Made by a program: the position numbers and the translations under genes
Shown: one piece after another, positions 1-9,016 of the stretch
How the letters are laid out: each line of letters starts with the position of its first letter
How positions within the stretch are numbered: the first letter of the stretch is position 1
NCBI GenBank assembly: GCA_001769035.1
Contig: MENF01000181.1
Coordinates: 1-39,892 of the forward strand
Source of the DNA: Bacteroidetes bacterium GWA2_32_17
Lineage (GTDB): Bacteria > Bacteroidota > Bacteroidia > Bacteroidales > GWA2-32-17
Length of the DNA stretch: 39,892 nt
Reading direction: 5' to 3'
Notes under the pieces: model-generated
What the model was told of the DNA's origin: nothing
Databases searched by the model: none
The model's input: the letters and a program-made list of their open reading frames with translations, nothing else

Positions 1-70
1 GGATTATTATTAACTTAAATACTTGATAATTAATGCGTTTAATACTTTTTAAGGGACGACTAATTAAGAA

Positions 71-106
71 AATGTTGCAAAAATTAAATTTTGCAACATT
101 TTTTTA
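71..106 (+). terminator. Intrinsic terminator of a gene left of the window
   Basis: A 12-bp perfect inverted repeat (71-82 and 89-100, arm aatgttgcaaaa, 6-nt loop) runs directly into a T tract on the plus strand. This is a classic rho-independent terminator. It probably ends a plus-strand gene that lies outside the window. Confidence 0.7.
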
Positions 107-169
107 TTAGACATCTTTCCAATTAATTTTTATACCGATGCGAAACTAAAATGCAAAAAATCCGAGATG

Positions 170-226
170 TATTGCCACGACCATCTATTGCCACGACCAT
201 TTATTGCCACGACCTTCAGGTCGTGG
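170..226. repeat. Three 16-bp-spaced repeats ending in a palindrome
   Basis: The word tattgccacgacc occurs at 170, 186 and 202, a 16-bp period. The last copy continues into the palindrome 207-226 (ccacgacc, ttca, ggtcgtgg). A related imperfect palindrome, ccacaacc...ggtcgtgg, lies at 430-449. I see no coding potential. These look like copies of a short palindromic intergenic repeat family common in Bacteroidetes genomes. The rest of 107-549 shows nothing I can name. Confidence 0.6.
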
Positions 227-549
227 TTTGAATTGTGAAGAGGGAGTGGCTTTAGCCAAAATTTCTTTTACTAAATCCAAATCCTTATTGATTTATATCC
301 AACATCCGATAGCGAGCGGTTTGAAAAAAGACATCTTGCACATAAGAATTTGCAATCCAAATATTTTTTTTAATTTATACGATGAATTTTATTTGTTTTG
401 GCTAAAGCCGGATTTGTTTTTTTTATATTCCACAACCTAAAGGTCGTGGCAACATACATATTAATTTTTACAACAATTTATTTGGAAAGATATCTATTAT
501 AATTTTAAAGCTAAAAACATTATTTATTTTTGTTTTTATGTAACTATTT

Positions 550-693
550 AGTGTCTGTCTATAATGTCCGATTTTTTCGTTATGCTCGTTTTGAAAACAG
601 TCATTTACTATAGTAAACTCCTTGGTTTTCAAAACTTCGCAAGCCTCAAACTCGAACATTATAAATCAGACACAGAGTTTATAGACAGACTCT
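550..693. mobile_element. MITE-like element, copy 1 (144 bp)
   Basis: The ends are imperfect terminal inverted repeats: agtgtctgtctataa on the left, and the complement of agagtctgtctataa on the right. The four bases attt flank it on both sides (546-549 and 694-697), as expected of a target duplication. There is no transposase inside. The reverse complement of 14487-14631 matches it almost end to end, including the internal words gtcatttac and actcgaacattat. The element abuts the 3' end of the IS66 remnant. Short ORFs across it are not likely to be genes. Confidence 0.7.
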
Positions 694-1270
694 ATTTAGC
701 TTGTAGAAGAGTCAAAAAAGAGGAACCATTGAAAACATTACATAGTTCATTGAAAACATTTTGCTGATTTTTACGTGTAGTTGATATGAAACCTGCTTTT
801 CGAGCATAATGATTTGCCCCATTTATAGTACGAAAACTGCTTGATATTTTTTGTTTTACTTTCACAGGTCTAATATCACGTTCAGCTTGATTATTTGTAA
901 AAGGAACTTCGGAATTAAAAGCAAATGCAAGTACTGGGTCTTTATATTTTTGCAATCGTTCAAAAAGATTTCGACTCTTTGTTCACGGTGGTTTACTACT
1001 ATTTTTGCTGTTTAAGTTCAACCGTAATCTCAATTCAGCATTTTCAGCTTTTAAAGCATCTATTTCGCCTTATAGCTTGTATATTAATTGATGTAATTCT
1101 GGTATTGAATTAGGTAATTCCAAATGCTTTAATTTTTCATTCGCAATTTCTGATTTTTTTTAATGTCAAATTTGTTATAATATTTATTTATCAAATATGA
1201 AATATTAATATCTTTACAAGCTAAATAATTACTCAGAATATTAAATTAATTTTTTGTATTTTGGCTCATC
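692..1270 (-). pseudogene. Degenerate IS66-family transposase
   Basis: The minus strand at 692-955 encodes the C-terminal part of an IS66 (DDE_Tnp_IS66) transposase, recognised by EVPFTNNQAERDIRPVKVKQ followed by the AxHYARxxGFIST region. Further upstream, about 1010-1160, a broken frame encodes the N-terminal coiled coil and the family words NSKNSSKPP, but with in-frame stops: TAA after YKL, and TGA right after SSKPP. The whole middle of the protein, including most of the DDE core, is missing between these parts. A possible original start (MSQNTKN) sits near 1268 and is followed at once by a stop. The gene is therefore an internally deleted relic. A MITE is inserted exactly at its remaining 3' end. 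Confidence 0.85.
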
Positions 1271-1727
1271 TTATTAAGTATAAGAAAGATTGAGAAAATA
1301 AGATTGAGAAAGATTGAAGAAACTAAAATCAATCTCATTCAATCTAATTTAATTAAAAAAGAAAGTTTGACGTTTCGGGTTTTTAAAAACCTCAAACTAA
1401 AAACTCCAAACCTTAAACCAATAAATATGAACTACTTAATAAAATATAAACACATGAAACATCCACTGCCTGCTCCGATTTATCGGAAACTAAATAAAGA
1501 CACACGATTTATCCCGATTGAGCGGGAAGGGAATGATTATATAAGACAATATGCCACATATTGCACAAATTAACACAGATTTAAAACAATCTTTGATTGT
1601 TTTTTGGAAAAAATCTGTGCAAATAATCTGCGATAATCTGTAAATCTTCCGAAAAATCGGAACAAGTTGTGGCAAAAAATAAATTTTTAAATAAGTCAAT
1701 ATCAAATACATATTAAATTTTAAACAC
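1271..1727. other. Gene-free repeat-rich stretch
   Basis: This 457-bp gap holds low-complexity direct repeats (variants of aagattgagaaa, 1285-1345), a hairpin-forming ttttaaaaacctc region near 1379-1392, and an imperfect inverted repeat built on acacagattt/aaaatctgtg (about 1574-1620), followed by ctgcgataatctgt. ORFs here are short and repeat-derived, so I do not call a gene. The last 50 bp should hold the promoter of the next gene, but I see no clear TAnnTTTG box. Confidence 0.5.
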
Positions 1728-2690
1728 ATGAAATATTTTTTGATTGTAATAATGTTTTTACCCTTTATTTCTTTTTCCCAGCCAACTCCTACTGTTGAGG
1801 AGAATATTCCATACTTAGTAACATTTGGGAAGGAAGGTTCGACAAAATGGGGCGATGATGATTTTTGTCAAACGTTTTTCTTTTCTGTTCCCGAAACACA
1901 AAAGGAGCCTATTTTTATTCGGGTATATGATCCTGATACCGGAGGTGAAATAGATGAGCAAAAAGGAGATTTTAACACCAAAACCTCATTTTCCGTATAT
2001 GGCGGAAAAGGATGTATGTCGAATAAAGATGCACGAACCACTCAACCGACAGGAAGTTATAAAAGCGGAAATCTTTTATCATCCAAAACATTCGGAATAA
2101 ACAATACTTATGATAAAAATTGGTATTCCTTTGGGCCTTTTAATCCGACTGAAGGGGAACTTATGCATGAATACGGAGGTTATATTTTTAAAATAATTGC
2201 TGAGGGAATTTCCGGAGATGACGGAAATTTGTACAAATATTATTTAAGTACGGGTAGTGATAAAAACAACCCTGTTGAAGGTGGAAATTCTTTCACTTAT
2301 GAATATACATTCAGATTATATGATGATTTCAAAAACGTTTCTCATATTTATCCATATATTGACGACAAAGTAATCTCATTAAAACAAAGTAATTTTGACT
2401 GGGATAATGACGGAGCAATAAGAATAATATCTGTTGCAAAAAATGGCGAATTATGTAAAGTATCAGGCGATGCAAATTGGGCATCAAGCGAGCACGTCGT
2501 TACTAAAGAAGAAAAAGGTACGTCCTACGATATTCAATTTATTAAGAGTAATTCATTACAAAAAAATAATAATGTTGTTTTATATGTGACAAATCAATAC
2601 GGAGAGTTATTACCATTTTTTAATACTCCAATTGGCGGAGTGCCAAAATATAAATATTCAATAGGTGTAAAAACAAAGAAAAATAAATAG
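1728..2690 (+). CDS. Secreted protein of unknown function
   Basis: This 320-aa protein begins with a clear Sec signal peptide (MKYFLIVIMFLPFISFSQ, likely cleaved after about residue 18). The mature part is rich in Gly, Asp, Tyr and aromatic residues, suggesting a beta-rich extracellular or periplasmic fold, and has three cysteines. There is no lipobox, no T9SS sorting domain and no membrane segment after the signal. I do not recognise the family. It lies 102 bp upstream of the large SpoIIE sensor on the same strand, and the gap holds a heptamer repeat array. One possibility, inferred only from position, is that it acts with the sensor's extracytoplasmic propeller, for example as a ligand-binding partner. 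Confidence 0.75.
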   Translation: MKYFLIVIMFLPFISFSQPTPTVEENIPYLVTFGKEGSTKWGDDDFCQTFFFSVPETQKEPIFIRVYDPDTGGEIDEQKGDFNTKTSFSVYGGKGCMSNKDARTTQPTGSYKSGNLLSSKTFGINNTYDKNWYSFGPFNPTEGELMHEYGGYIFKIIAEGISGDDGNLYKYYLSTGSDKNNPVEGGNSFTYEYTFRLYDDFKNVSHIYPYIDDKVISLKQSNFDWDNDGAIRIISVAKNGELCKVSGDANWASSEHVVTKEEKGTSYDIQFIKSNSLQKNNNVVLYVTNQYGELLPFFNTPIGGVPKYKYSIGVKTKKNK

Positions 2691-2716
2691 TTTCGAGTTT
2701 CGGGTTTAACTACAAA

Positions 2717-2744
2717 CCAGAAACCAGAAACCAGAAACCAGAAA
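2717..2744. repeat. Heptamer tandem repeat (ccagaaa)4
   Basis: Four perfect tandem copies of ccagaaa sit between the secreted protein and the sensor gene, preceded by an aaac partial unit. Such heptamer arrays can change length by slippage. Here the array is in the leader region of the sensor gene, about 50 bp before its ATG. Confidence 0.85.
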
Positions 2745-2792
2745 CTAAAAACAAATTAACCAAAGATTGATATTACAAACAAAAACTAAATA

Positions 2793-5700
2793 ATGTATTT
2801 CAATAAAATTAAAATTATTAGTTGGGTATTTAGTCTTTTGTCTTTATTTTCTGCCACAATTATTCATTCGCAGACTTACAAATTTAAAAATTTTGGCGTA
2901 AATGAAGGACTTTCTCAATCTTTTGTATATTGTATTAATCAGGATAGTAAAGGATATTTATGGGTCGGAACAGGAGAAGGATTATGCAAATTTGACGGTA
3001 TCAATTTTAAAACATTCTTAACAAATGATTCTTTGGCAGAAAATTTCATCACATCCAGCTTTCGGGATAAATCCGGTAATTTATGGTTTGGGCATAGTCA
3101 TGGCGGAATAACTTTATATGATGGCAATCAATTCAAAATAATAAATACTAAAGATAAAATTAATAGCACTATCAATAATATTATTGAAGATGACAAAGGA
3201 AATATCTGGCTTGTAGCTCAAAATGAAGGATTGCTCAAAATAAATAAAAATTTAGAAATGGAATCCTTACGGAAAGAATTAAATGATGTAACATTTTATT
3301 CTGTTTGTTTTATCAATAATAGTGAACTTTTTATCGGAACTTCCAATGGCCTTTTCATGAACACATTAACCGGAAACAATAACAAACTGCTTCGCTCTTT
3401 CCAAATTGATGCTATCCCATCAACAAAAATTCAATGTATTTATAAACAAAAAAATGACAATAGTTATTTGATTGGAACGGAAGACGAAGGATTGTTCCAA
3501 TTATTTACCTATAAAAACAAGGCTCACCAGTTTAGTGCAATAAAAGTAGGTTCGGAGTATCATTTGGAAAATGAAAATATTCAGGATGTATTCGAAGACA
3601 ATGAAGGCAATTTATGGCTCGCTACATTTGGAAATGGTGTTTACAAGTTGTTTGTTTCTAAAATCAACGGCAAGTATGAAGAGATGGTTAACTATTCCGA
3701 AAACAATGGTTTGGGAAATAAATTTGTCAAAGACGTTTTTCAGGACAACCAGGGGAATATTTGGGCGGGAACGTATGGTAATGGCATTGTTCTTTTCACA
3801 AATGATTATTTTAATTTTTATACACTGGAAAATGCAAAATATAGTAGTAATATTTTTTCTGTATTTTTTGACGAGCAAAACGAATGGTACGGAGTAGAAA
3901 ATGGCTTACTCAGAATGGAGTCTGATAAAGATAGAAAAATTACTTTTTATACTGATGTTAATGGATTGCCAAAGGATAAAATCATCGCTTTATTCAAAGA
4001 CATTAACGGACTCTTATGGATTGGGACGGAAAAAAGTGGAATTTATAAAATGAATATTAAGGATGAAAAGTTTGCTAAATTTCATTTATCGGATAATATA
4101 TTGGAAAATTCAATTAATGCTATTACCGGCGACATCAATAAAATATGGATTGCAACAATTAGCGGTGTTTTTTCAATTGATTTAAAAACCAGTTCTAAAC
4201 GACATTACACTAATCGTGATGGACTACCGAATAATAATATAAAACATATTTATAAAGATTCAAAAGGACGGATTTGGATAGCAAGTTATGGGAAGTATCT
4301 CTGTGCTATTACTGAAAATGGTATTTTAAAATATGAAATTTCGACCAGTTCTGAGATATTGGATGTTATTTCAATCACTGAAGATAAGGATAGAAATATA
4401 TGGTTTGCTACTTATGGAAATGGTATTTATAAATATGACACATCATTATCTAAAAATATTTCTACAACTCAGGGATTATTTTCAGATTATTGCTATAGTA
4501 TTATTTCTGATGATTCCGGGTATGTATGGATTGGTCATCAGTTAGGGATTAGCCGGGTTAATACAAATGACTTCTCGGTTAAGACATTTAAAAAAAATGA
4601 AGGGATTGTTCATAATTGTAATTTTAATGCAGTTTTTAAAGACAAGAAAGGAAATATTTGTTTTGGCACTTCTTTAGGAACGATAAAATATGAACCAGCA
4701 AAAAATAAAAAGAATTTTATTCCGCCATGGCTAAATATTACATCGGTAAAATTTTCGGATAAGGATGTAAATTTTTCTAAAGATATTGTTTGTCCTTATA
4801 ATATCTATAAATTAAGGATAGAGTTCATGGGAATAGACTTCAGAGAGCCAGATAAAGTAACCTATCAGTATAAACTTGATGGTTATGATTTGCATTGGTC
4901 CGAATTTACCAATATTAATTATGCACAGTATAACCGGATAGAAGATGGAAATTATACATTCATGATTAAAGCATATAATAATGATGGAGTTTGTACTGAA
5001 AAACTGCTCAAAATAAAAATTAATCCTCCTTTTTGGAAAACATGGTGGTTTATTATTTCGGTTATCATTATTATTATTGCAAGCGTATATCTTTTTTATA
5101 AATCAAGAATTAACAGATTTAAAAAACGACAAATAATACTTGAATCATTGGTTGATGAAAGAACCAAAGAGGTAATGAATCAAAAAGAAGAAATAGAACT
5201 TAAAAATGTCGAACTCGAAAAACTCTCAATTGTCGCAAGCGAAACGGCTAATGCTATAACAATTTATGACAGGGATGGAACGATTGAATATAGGAATAAT
5301 GCTTTTTGGAAACTCTATGGTGATAAGCTTCAGGAAACAGTCTTTAATATTGGCGATAATATTAAAGCATTAGGGGAGCATCATATTGTTCATGGGTACT
5401 TTAACAAATGTGTAAATGATAAAAAATCGGTAGTTTATTCCACGCATAATATGCCTAAATTAGGAGATGTTGTATGGATACAAACAACGCTAACTCCGAT
5501 TTTAAGCAAAGAAAAACAGGTAACGAAAGTAGTATCAATAGATACGGATATTACGGATATTAAACTTTCTGAAGAAAAAATTCGAATTCAGTCAGTTAAG
5601 TTGGAAGAATACAACAAAGAATTAGAAAAACTTTCTATTGTTGCAAGAGAAACAGACAATGCTGTTGCTATTGCCGATGCAACTGGTGAAATTGAATGGG

Positions 5701-6884
5701 TAAATGAAGGATTTACACGGCTTTTTGGATATACATTGGACGATTTAAAACAATTATTTGGAACAAATTTGATAAAAACCAGTTCTAACCCTGAGATAAA
5801 TAATGTTATAAAAAAATGTTTGGAAGAAAAAAAATCTGTCGTATATTCTGTATTAAATACTAAAAAATCAGGAGAACAAATTTGGGTTCAAACAACCTTG
5901 ACACCAATTTTAGATGATTCCAATATAATTAAAAAACTCGTCGCTATAGATTCAGATATCACAGCAATTGAGCAGGAGAAACAGAAAGTAGAAATAGAAA
6001 GGCAAAAAGTTGAAGAAGTGAAGAAAATAATAGAAGAAAAAAACAAGAATATTACGGATAGTATAAACTATGCTTTGAAGATTCAAGAAGCATTAATACC
6101 AAAAGTTAAAACAGTAAGGCAATATTTTAATGATTCGTTTATATTATTTAAACCTCGTGATATTGTAAGTGGAGATTTTTACTGGATTGCCGAAGTTGAA
6201 AATCAAATAATTATTACGGTTGCTGACTGTACAGGGCATGGAGTGCCGGGAGCTTTTATGAGTATGTTAGGAATAGCTATTTTAAAAGAAATTGTTGTTA
6301 AAGAATATATTACACAGCCTGCTTTAATTTTAAAACGATTGCGAAAAGAAATAATAAATGTTTTGCATCAAACAGGAGCCGAGGGAGAGCAAATAGATGG
6401 AATGGATATGGCACTCTGCGCAATTGAACTCACTCCTCTTTCGACTTCGCTCAAGACATGCTTTCCCTCTCCAAATGAAGAGGGGAACTGCTGCAAAATG
6501 CAGTTTGCGGGGGCAAATAACCCGCTTTATATAATCCATACTGACAATTCAGATTTGACAACTTTTCAAAAGTTGTCAAATCTTGATGAAATAAAAGGCG
6601 ACAAAATGCCTATAGCTATACATCGGATAATGGAAAACTTCACAAATAATGAAATACAAATTTATAAAGGCGATACCATTTATTTGTTTTCAGATGGATA
6701 TGCCGATCAATTTGGTGGTGATGAAAATAAAAAAATAACATCAAAAAGATTTAAAATGTTGCTTACAGAAATTCAACAATTAAGTATGGAAAAACAAAAA
6801 GTTGCACTTGAAAAATTTCTTTTTTCCTGGAAGGGAAACAATGAACAAATTGATGATATAACAGTTGTCGGTATCAAATTATAA
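2793..6884 (+). CDS. Membrane sensor with propeller, Y_Y_Y, two PAS and SpoIIE phosphatase domains
   Basis: This is a 1363-aa one-protein signalling receptor. A signal peptide/anchor (residues 1-27) is followed by a two-component-regulator propeller (about 30-640) with repeated words of the type DxxGxLWxGT. A Y_Y_Y-type domain (about 650-745), a TM helix (about 750-770) and a coiled coil come next. Two PAS domains follow (about 812-922 and 945-1055), each introduced by the near-identical LEKLSIVA, which suggests a tandem duplication. A second coiled coil leads to a C-terminal SpoIIE/PP2C-type serine phosphatase (about 1090-1363). Its metal-binding aspartates are present: D1128 in SGDFYW, D1145 in ADCTGHG, FSDGYAD and the final DDITVV. 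There is no histidine kinase. The output is probably dephosphorylation of an anti-sigma-factor antagonist or similar partner, as known for SpoIIE/RsbU proteins. The phosphatase domain carries two repeat-derived inserts (about 1211-1237 and 1253-1264). Confidence 0.9.
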   Translation: MYFNKIKIISWVFSLLSLFSATIIHSQTYKFKNFGVNEGLSQSFVYCINQDSKGYLWVGTGEGLCKFDGINFKTFLTNDSLAENFITSSFRDKSGNLWFGHSHGGITLYDGNQFKIINTKDKINSTINNIIEDDKGNIWLVAQNEGLLKINKNLEMESLRKELNDVTFYSVCFINNSELFIGTSNGLFMNTLTGNNNKLLRSFQIDAIPSTKIQCIYKQKNDNSYLIGTEDEGLFQLFTYKNKAHQFSAIKVGSEYHLENENIQDVFEDNEGNLWLATFGNGVYKLFVSKINGKYEEMVNYSENNGLGNKFVKDVFQDNQGNIWAGTYGNGIVLFTNDYFNFYTLENAKYSSNIFSVFFDEQNEWYGVENGLLRMESDKDRKITFYTDVNGLPKDKIIALFKDINGLLWIGTEKSGIYKMNIKDEKFAKFHLSDNILENSINAITGDINKIWIATISGVFSIDLKTSSKRHYTNRDGLPNNNIKHIYKDSKGRIWIASYGKYLCAITENGILKYEISTSSEILDVISITEDKDRNIWFATYGNGIYKYDTSLSKNISTTQGLFSDYCYSIISDDSGYVWIGHQLGISRVNTNDFSVKTFKKNEGIVHNCNFNAVFKDKKGNICFGTSLGTIKYEPAKNKKNFIPPWLNITSVKFSDKDVNFSKDIVCPYNIYKLRIEFMGIDFREPDKVTYQYKLDGYDLHWSEFTNINYAQYNRIEDGNYTFMIKAYNNDGVCTEKLLKIKINPPFWKTWWFIISVIIIIIASVYLFYKSRINRFKKRQIILESLVDERTKEVMNQKEEIELKNVELEKLSIVASETANAITIYDRDGTIEYRNNAFWKLYGDKLQETVFNIGDNIKALGEHHIVHGYFNKCVNDKKSVVYSTHNMPKLGDVVWIQTTLTPILSKEKQVTKVVSIDTDITDIKLSEEKIRIQSVKLEEYNKELEKLSIVARETDNAVAIADATGEIEWVNEGFTRLFGYTLDDLKQLFGTNLIKTSSNPEINNVIKKCLEEKKSVVYSVLNTKKSGEQIWVQTTLTPILDDSNIIKKLVAIDSDITAIEQEKQKVEIERQKVEEVKKIIEEKNKNITDSINYALKIQEALIPKVKTVRQYFNDSFILFKPRDIVSGDFYWIAEVENQIIITVADCTGHGVPGAFMSMLGIAILKEIVVKEYITQPALILKRLRKEIINVLHQTGAEGEQIDGMDMALCAIELTPLSTSLKTCFPSPNEEGNCCKMQFAGANNPLYIIHTDNSDLTTFQKLSNLDEIKGDKMPIAIHRIMENFTNNEIQIYKGDTIYLFSDGYADQFGGDENKKITSKRFKMLLTEIQQLSMEKQKVALEKFLFSWKGNNEQIDDITVVGIKL
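6425..6505. repeat. Palindromic repeat inside the SpoIIE coding region, insert 1
   Basis: This stretch encodes the residues between ALCAIE and QFAGANNPLY, two motifs that are normally separated by only a short beta turn in this family. The DNA contains the hairpin ccctct (6465-6470) / agaggg (6479-6484) and a second one, aactgc/gcagtt (6486-6505). The word ccctctccaaa also occurs in the repeat at 39788-39816. The insert is in frame and free of stops. Confidence 0.6.
6551..6583. repeat. Perfect 16-bp palindrome inside the SpoIIE coding region, insert 2
   Basis: The arms agatttgacaactttt (6551-6566) and aaaagttgtcaaatct (6568-6583) are exact reverse complements around a single C. It encodes most of DLTTFQKLSNLDE, placed between PLYII and the family motif KGDKMPI. 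Such symmetry is not expected from codon constraint, so it is most likely an inserted repeat. Confidence 0.8.
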
Positions 6885-7009
6885 TTTATCTTGTATGATT
6901 TTTTTTCTTATAATTGTTATATCATAAGTTTTTCCCATTAACAATGTGGTGAAACTTTACGTTTTTAAAAGCGATATTCTAATTTTACAAAATAAAAAAA
7001 TAAAATATT

Positions 7010-9016
7010 ATGACAGTTAATGAGTTTCAAAATGCTATAAGACATGGCATTCCTGATGTATTACCAGAAGTAAAACCATTTGATGAAAATATAAATCACG
7101 CTCCAAAAAGAAAGGATATTTTATCTGTAACTGAAAAAAAACTTGCTTTAAAAAACGCTTTAAGATATTTTCCGCAGAAGCACCATAAAATTCTTGCAAA
7201 GGAATTTTTAGAGGAACTTAATAATTATGGCAGAATATATATGTATCGCTTTCGCCCCGATTATAAAATATTTGCACGAAATATTAATGAATATCCGTAT
7301 AAATCGAAACAGGCATCGGCAATTATGTTAATGATTAGCAATAATTTAGATAATACAGTTGCACAACATCCACACGAACTTATTACTTACGGCGGCAATG
7401 GTGCTGTTTTTCAAAATTGGGCTCAATATTTATTAACTATGCAATATTTAAGCGAAATGACTGCTCAACAAACGCTTGTACTTTATTCTGGTCATCCATT
7501 GGGATTATTTCCGTCATATAAAGAGTCACCAAGAGTTGTTATAACTAATGGCATGGTAGTTCCAAACTATTCGAGTAAAGACCATTACGAAAAATTTAAT
7601 GCTTTAGGTGTATCTCAATACGGGCAAATGACTGCTGGTTCGTTTATGTATATTGGTCCACAGGGAATTGTACACGGGACTACAATTACACTTTTAAATG
7701 CAGGAAGAATTATATCAAAAAACAATGAGGATTTGGCAGGTAAATTATTTGTTTCGAGTGGCTTGGGAGGAATGTCGGGAGCTCAGCCAAAAGCAGCATT
7801 TATTGCAGGTGCAATTGGAGTTATTGCCGAAATAAACCACAAGGCAATTAATACACGTCATTCGCAGGGATGGGTTGATGAAGTTTTTTCCGATTTAACC
7901 CTGCTTATTGAAAGAATTATTAAAGCTAAATTAAACAAAGAACCTGTTTCAATTGCATATCATGGAAATATTGTTGATTTATGGGAGAAACTTGCAGAAA
8001 AAAACATAAAAGTTGAAATAGGCAGCGACCAAACTTCATTACACAATCCTTTTGCTGGTGGATATTATCCTGCCGGATTAAGTTTTGAAGAATCAAATAA
8101 AATGATGGCAAATGAACCAGAAATATTTAAGGAAAAAGTTTATGAATCGCTTCGACGACAAGTAACTGCAATAAATGCTTTAACTTCAAAAGGCATGTAT
8201 TTTTTCGATTATGGAAATGCCTTTCTATTAGAAGCGAGCCGTGCAAAAGCAAATATTTTAAGAACTGATGGAAGTTTTATTTACCCTTCTTACGTTCAGG
8301 ATATTATGGGACCCATTTGCTTCGATTATGGTTTTGGACCATTTCGTTGGATTTGCACCTCATCAAAATCAGAAGACCTTGATTATACTGATGATATTGC
8401 TGTAAATGTATTAGAAAAACTTATCAAAGAATCACCATCAGAAATTAAACTACAAATGCAGGATAATATAAAATGGATTAAGGAAGCCAAGAAAAACAAA
8501 CTTGTTGTTGGTTCGCAAGCGCGTATTTTATATGCAGACACAGAAGGGAGGATTGAAATTGCAAAAGCATTTAACAAGGCTGTAAAAGAAGGAAAGATTT
8601 CTGAACCAATTGTAATTGGTCGCGACCACCACGATGTATCGGGAACAGACTCTCCGTACCGCGAAACCTCAAATATTTATGATGGTTCTCAATTTACAGC
8701 CGATATGGCTATTCAAAATGTAATTGGAGATTCATTCCGCGGAGCAACATGGGTTTCGATTCATAACGGCGGTGGTGTTGGATGGGGAGAAGTTATTAAT
8801 GGTGGTTTTGGAATGGTAATAGATGGTAGTGATGAAGCCTATATTCGCATACAAAGAATGTTGTTTTGGGATGTGAATAATGGAGTAACCCGCCGAAGTT
8901 GGGCAAGAAATAATGGTGCTATATTTTCGATTAAACGGGCTATGGAAAAAGAATCTGATTTAAAAGTAACTTTACCTTATATTACTGATGATAATTTAAT
9001 TAATTCATTATTTTAA
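7010..9016 (+). CDS. hutU: Urocanate hydratase (long form)
   Basis: This 668-aa protein is urocanase, which converts urocanate to imidazolonepropionate in histidine breakdown using tightly bound NAD+. It matches the long, eukaryote-like form of about 670 aa rather than the roughly 555-aa proteobacterial form. Visible family motifs are ITYGGNGAVFQNWAQY, VSSGLGGMSGAQPKAA (NAD binding), GPFRWICTS with the presumed catalytic Cys449, GRDHHDVSGTDSPYRET, and the glycine-rich HNGGGVGWGEVINGG. No other hut gene is nearby, so the pathway is not clustered here. The stop codon overlaps the start of the next gene (apbE) by one base, indicating translational coupling. No strong promoter box is seen in the 125 bp before it. 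Confidence 0.95.
   Translation: MTVNEFQNAIRHGIPDVLPEVKPFDENINHAPKRKDILSVTEKKLALKNALRYFPQKHHKILAKEFLEELNNYGRIYMYRFRPDYKIFARNINEYPYKSKQASAIMLMISNNLDNTVAQHPHELITYGGNGAVFQNWAQYLLTMQYLSEMTAQQTLVLYSGHPLGLFPSYKESPRVVITNGMVVPNYSSKDHYEKFNALGVSQYGQMTAGSFMYIGPQGIVHGTTITLLNAGRIISKNNEDLAGKLFVSSGLGGMSGAQPKAAFIAGAIGVIAEINHKAINTRHSQGWVDEVFSDLTLLIERIIKAKLNKEPVSIAYHGNIVDLWEKLAEKNIKVEIGSDQTSLHNPFAGGYYPAGLSFEESNKMMANEPEIFKEKVYESLRRQVTAINALTSKGMYFFDYGNAFLLEASRAKANILRTDGSFIYPSYVQDIMGPICFDYGFGPFRWICTSSKSEDLDYTDDIAVNVLEKLIKESPSEIKLQMQDNIKWIKEAKKNKLVVGSQARILYADTEGRIEIAKAFNKAVKEGKISEPIVIGRDHHDVSGTDSPYRETSNIYDGSQFTADMAIQNVIGDSFRGATWVSIHNGGGVGWGEVINGGFGMVIDGSDEAYIRIQRMLFWDVNNGVTRRSWARNNGAIFSIKRAMEKESDLKVTLPYITDDNLINSLF

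Noticed and set aside
204-440. 78-codon ORF near the left edge
   Set aside because: It begins inside the ccacgacc repeat, ends near a second copy, and its translation has no family features.
564-767. ORFs over MITE copy 1 on both strands
   Set aside because: They span the terminal repeats and have no matching ORF in copies 2-4, so the element is non-coding.
1304-1573. 89-codon ORF in the repeat-rich gap
   Set aside because: Translation follows low-complexity aagattgag-type repeats. There is no start context and no domain.
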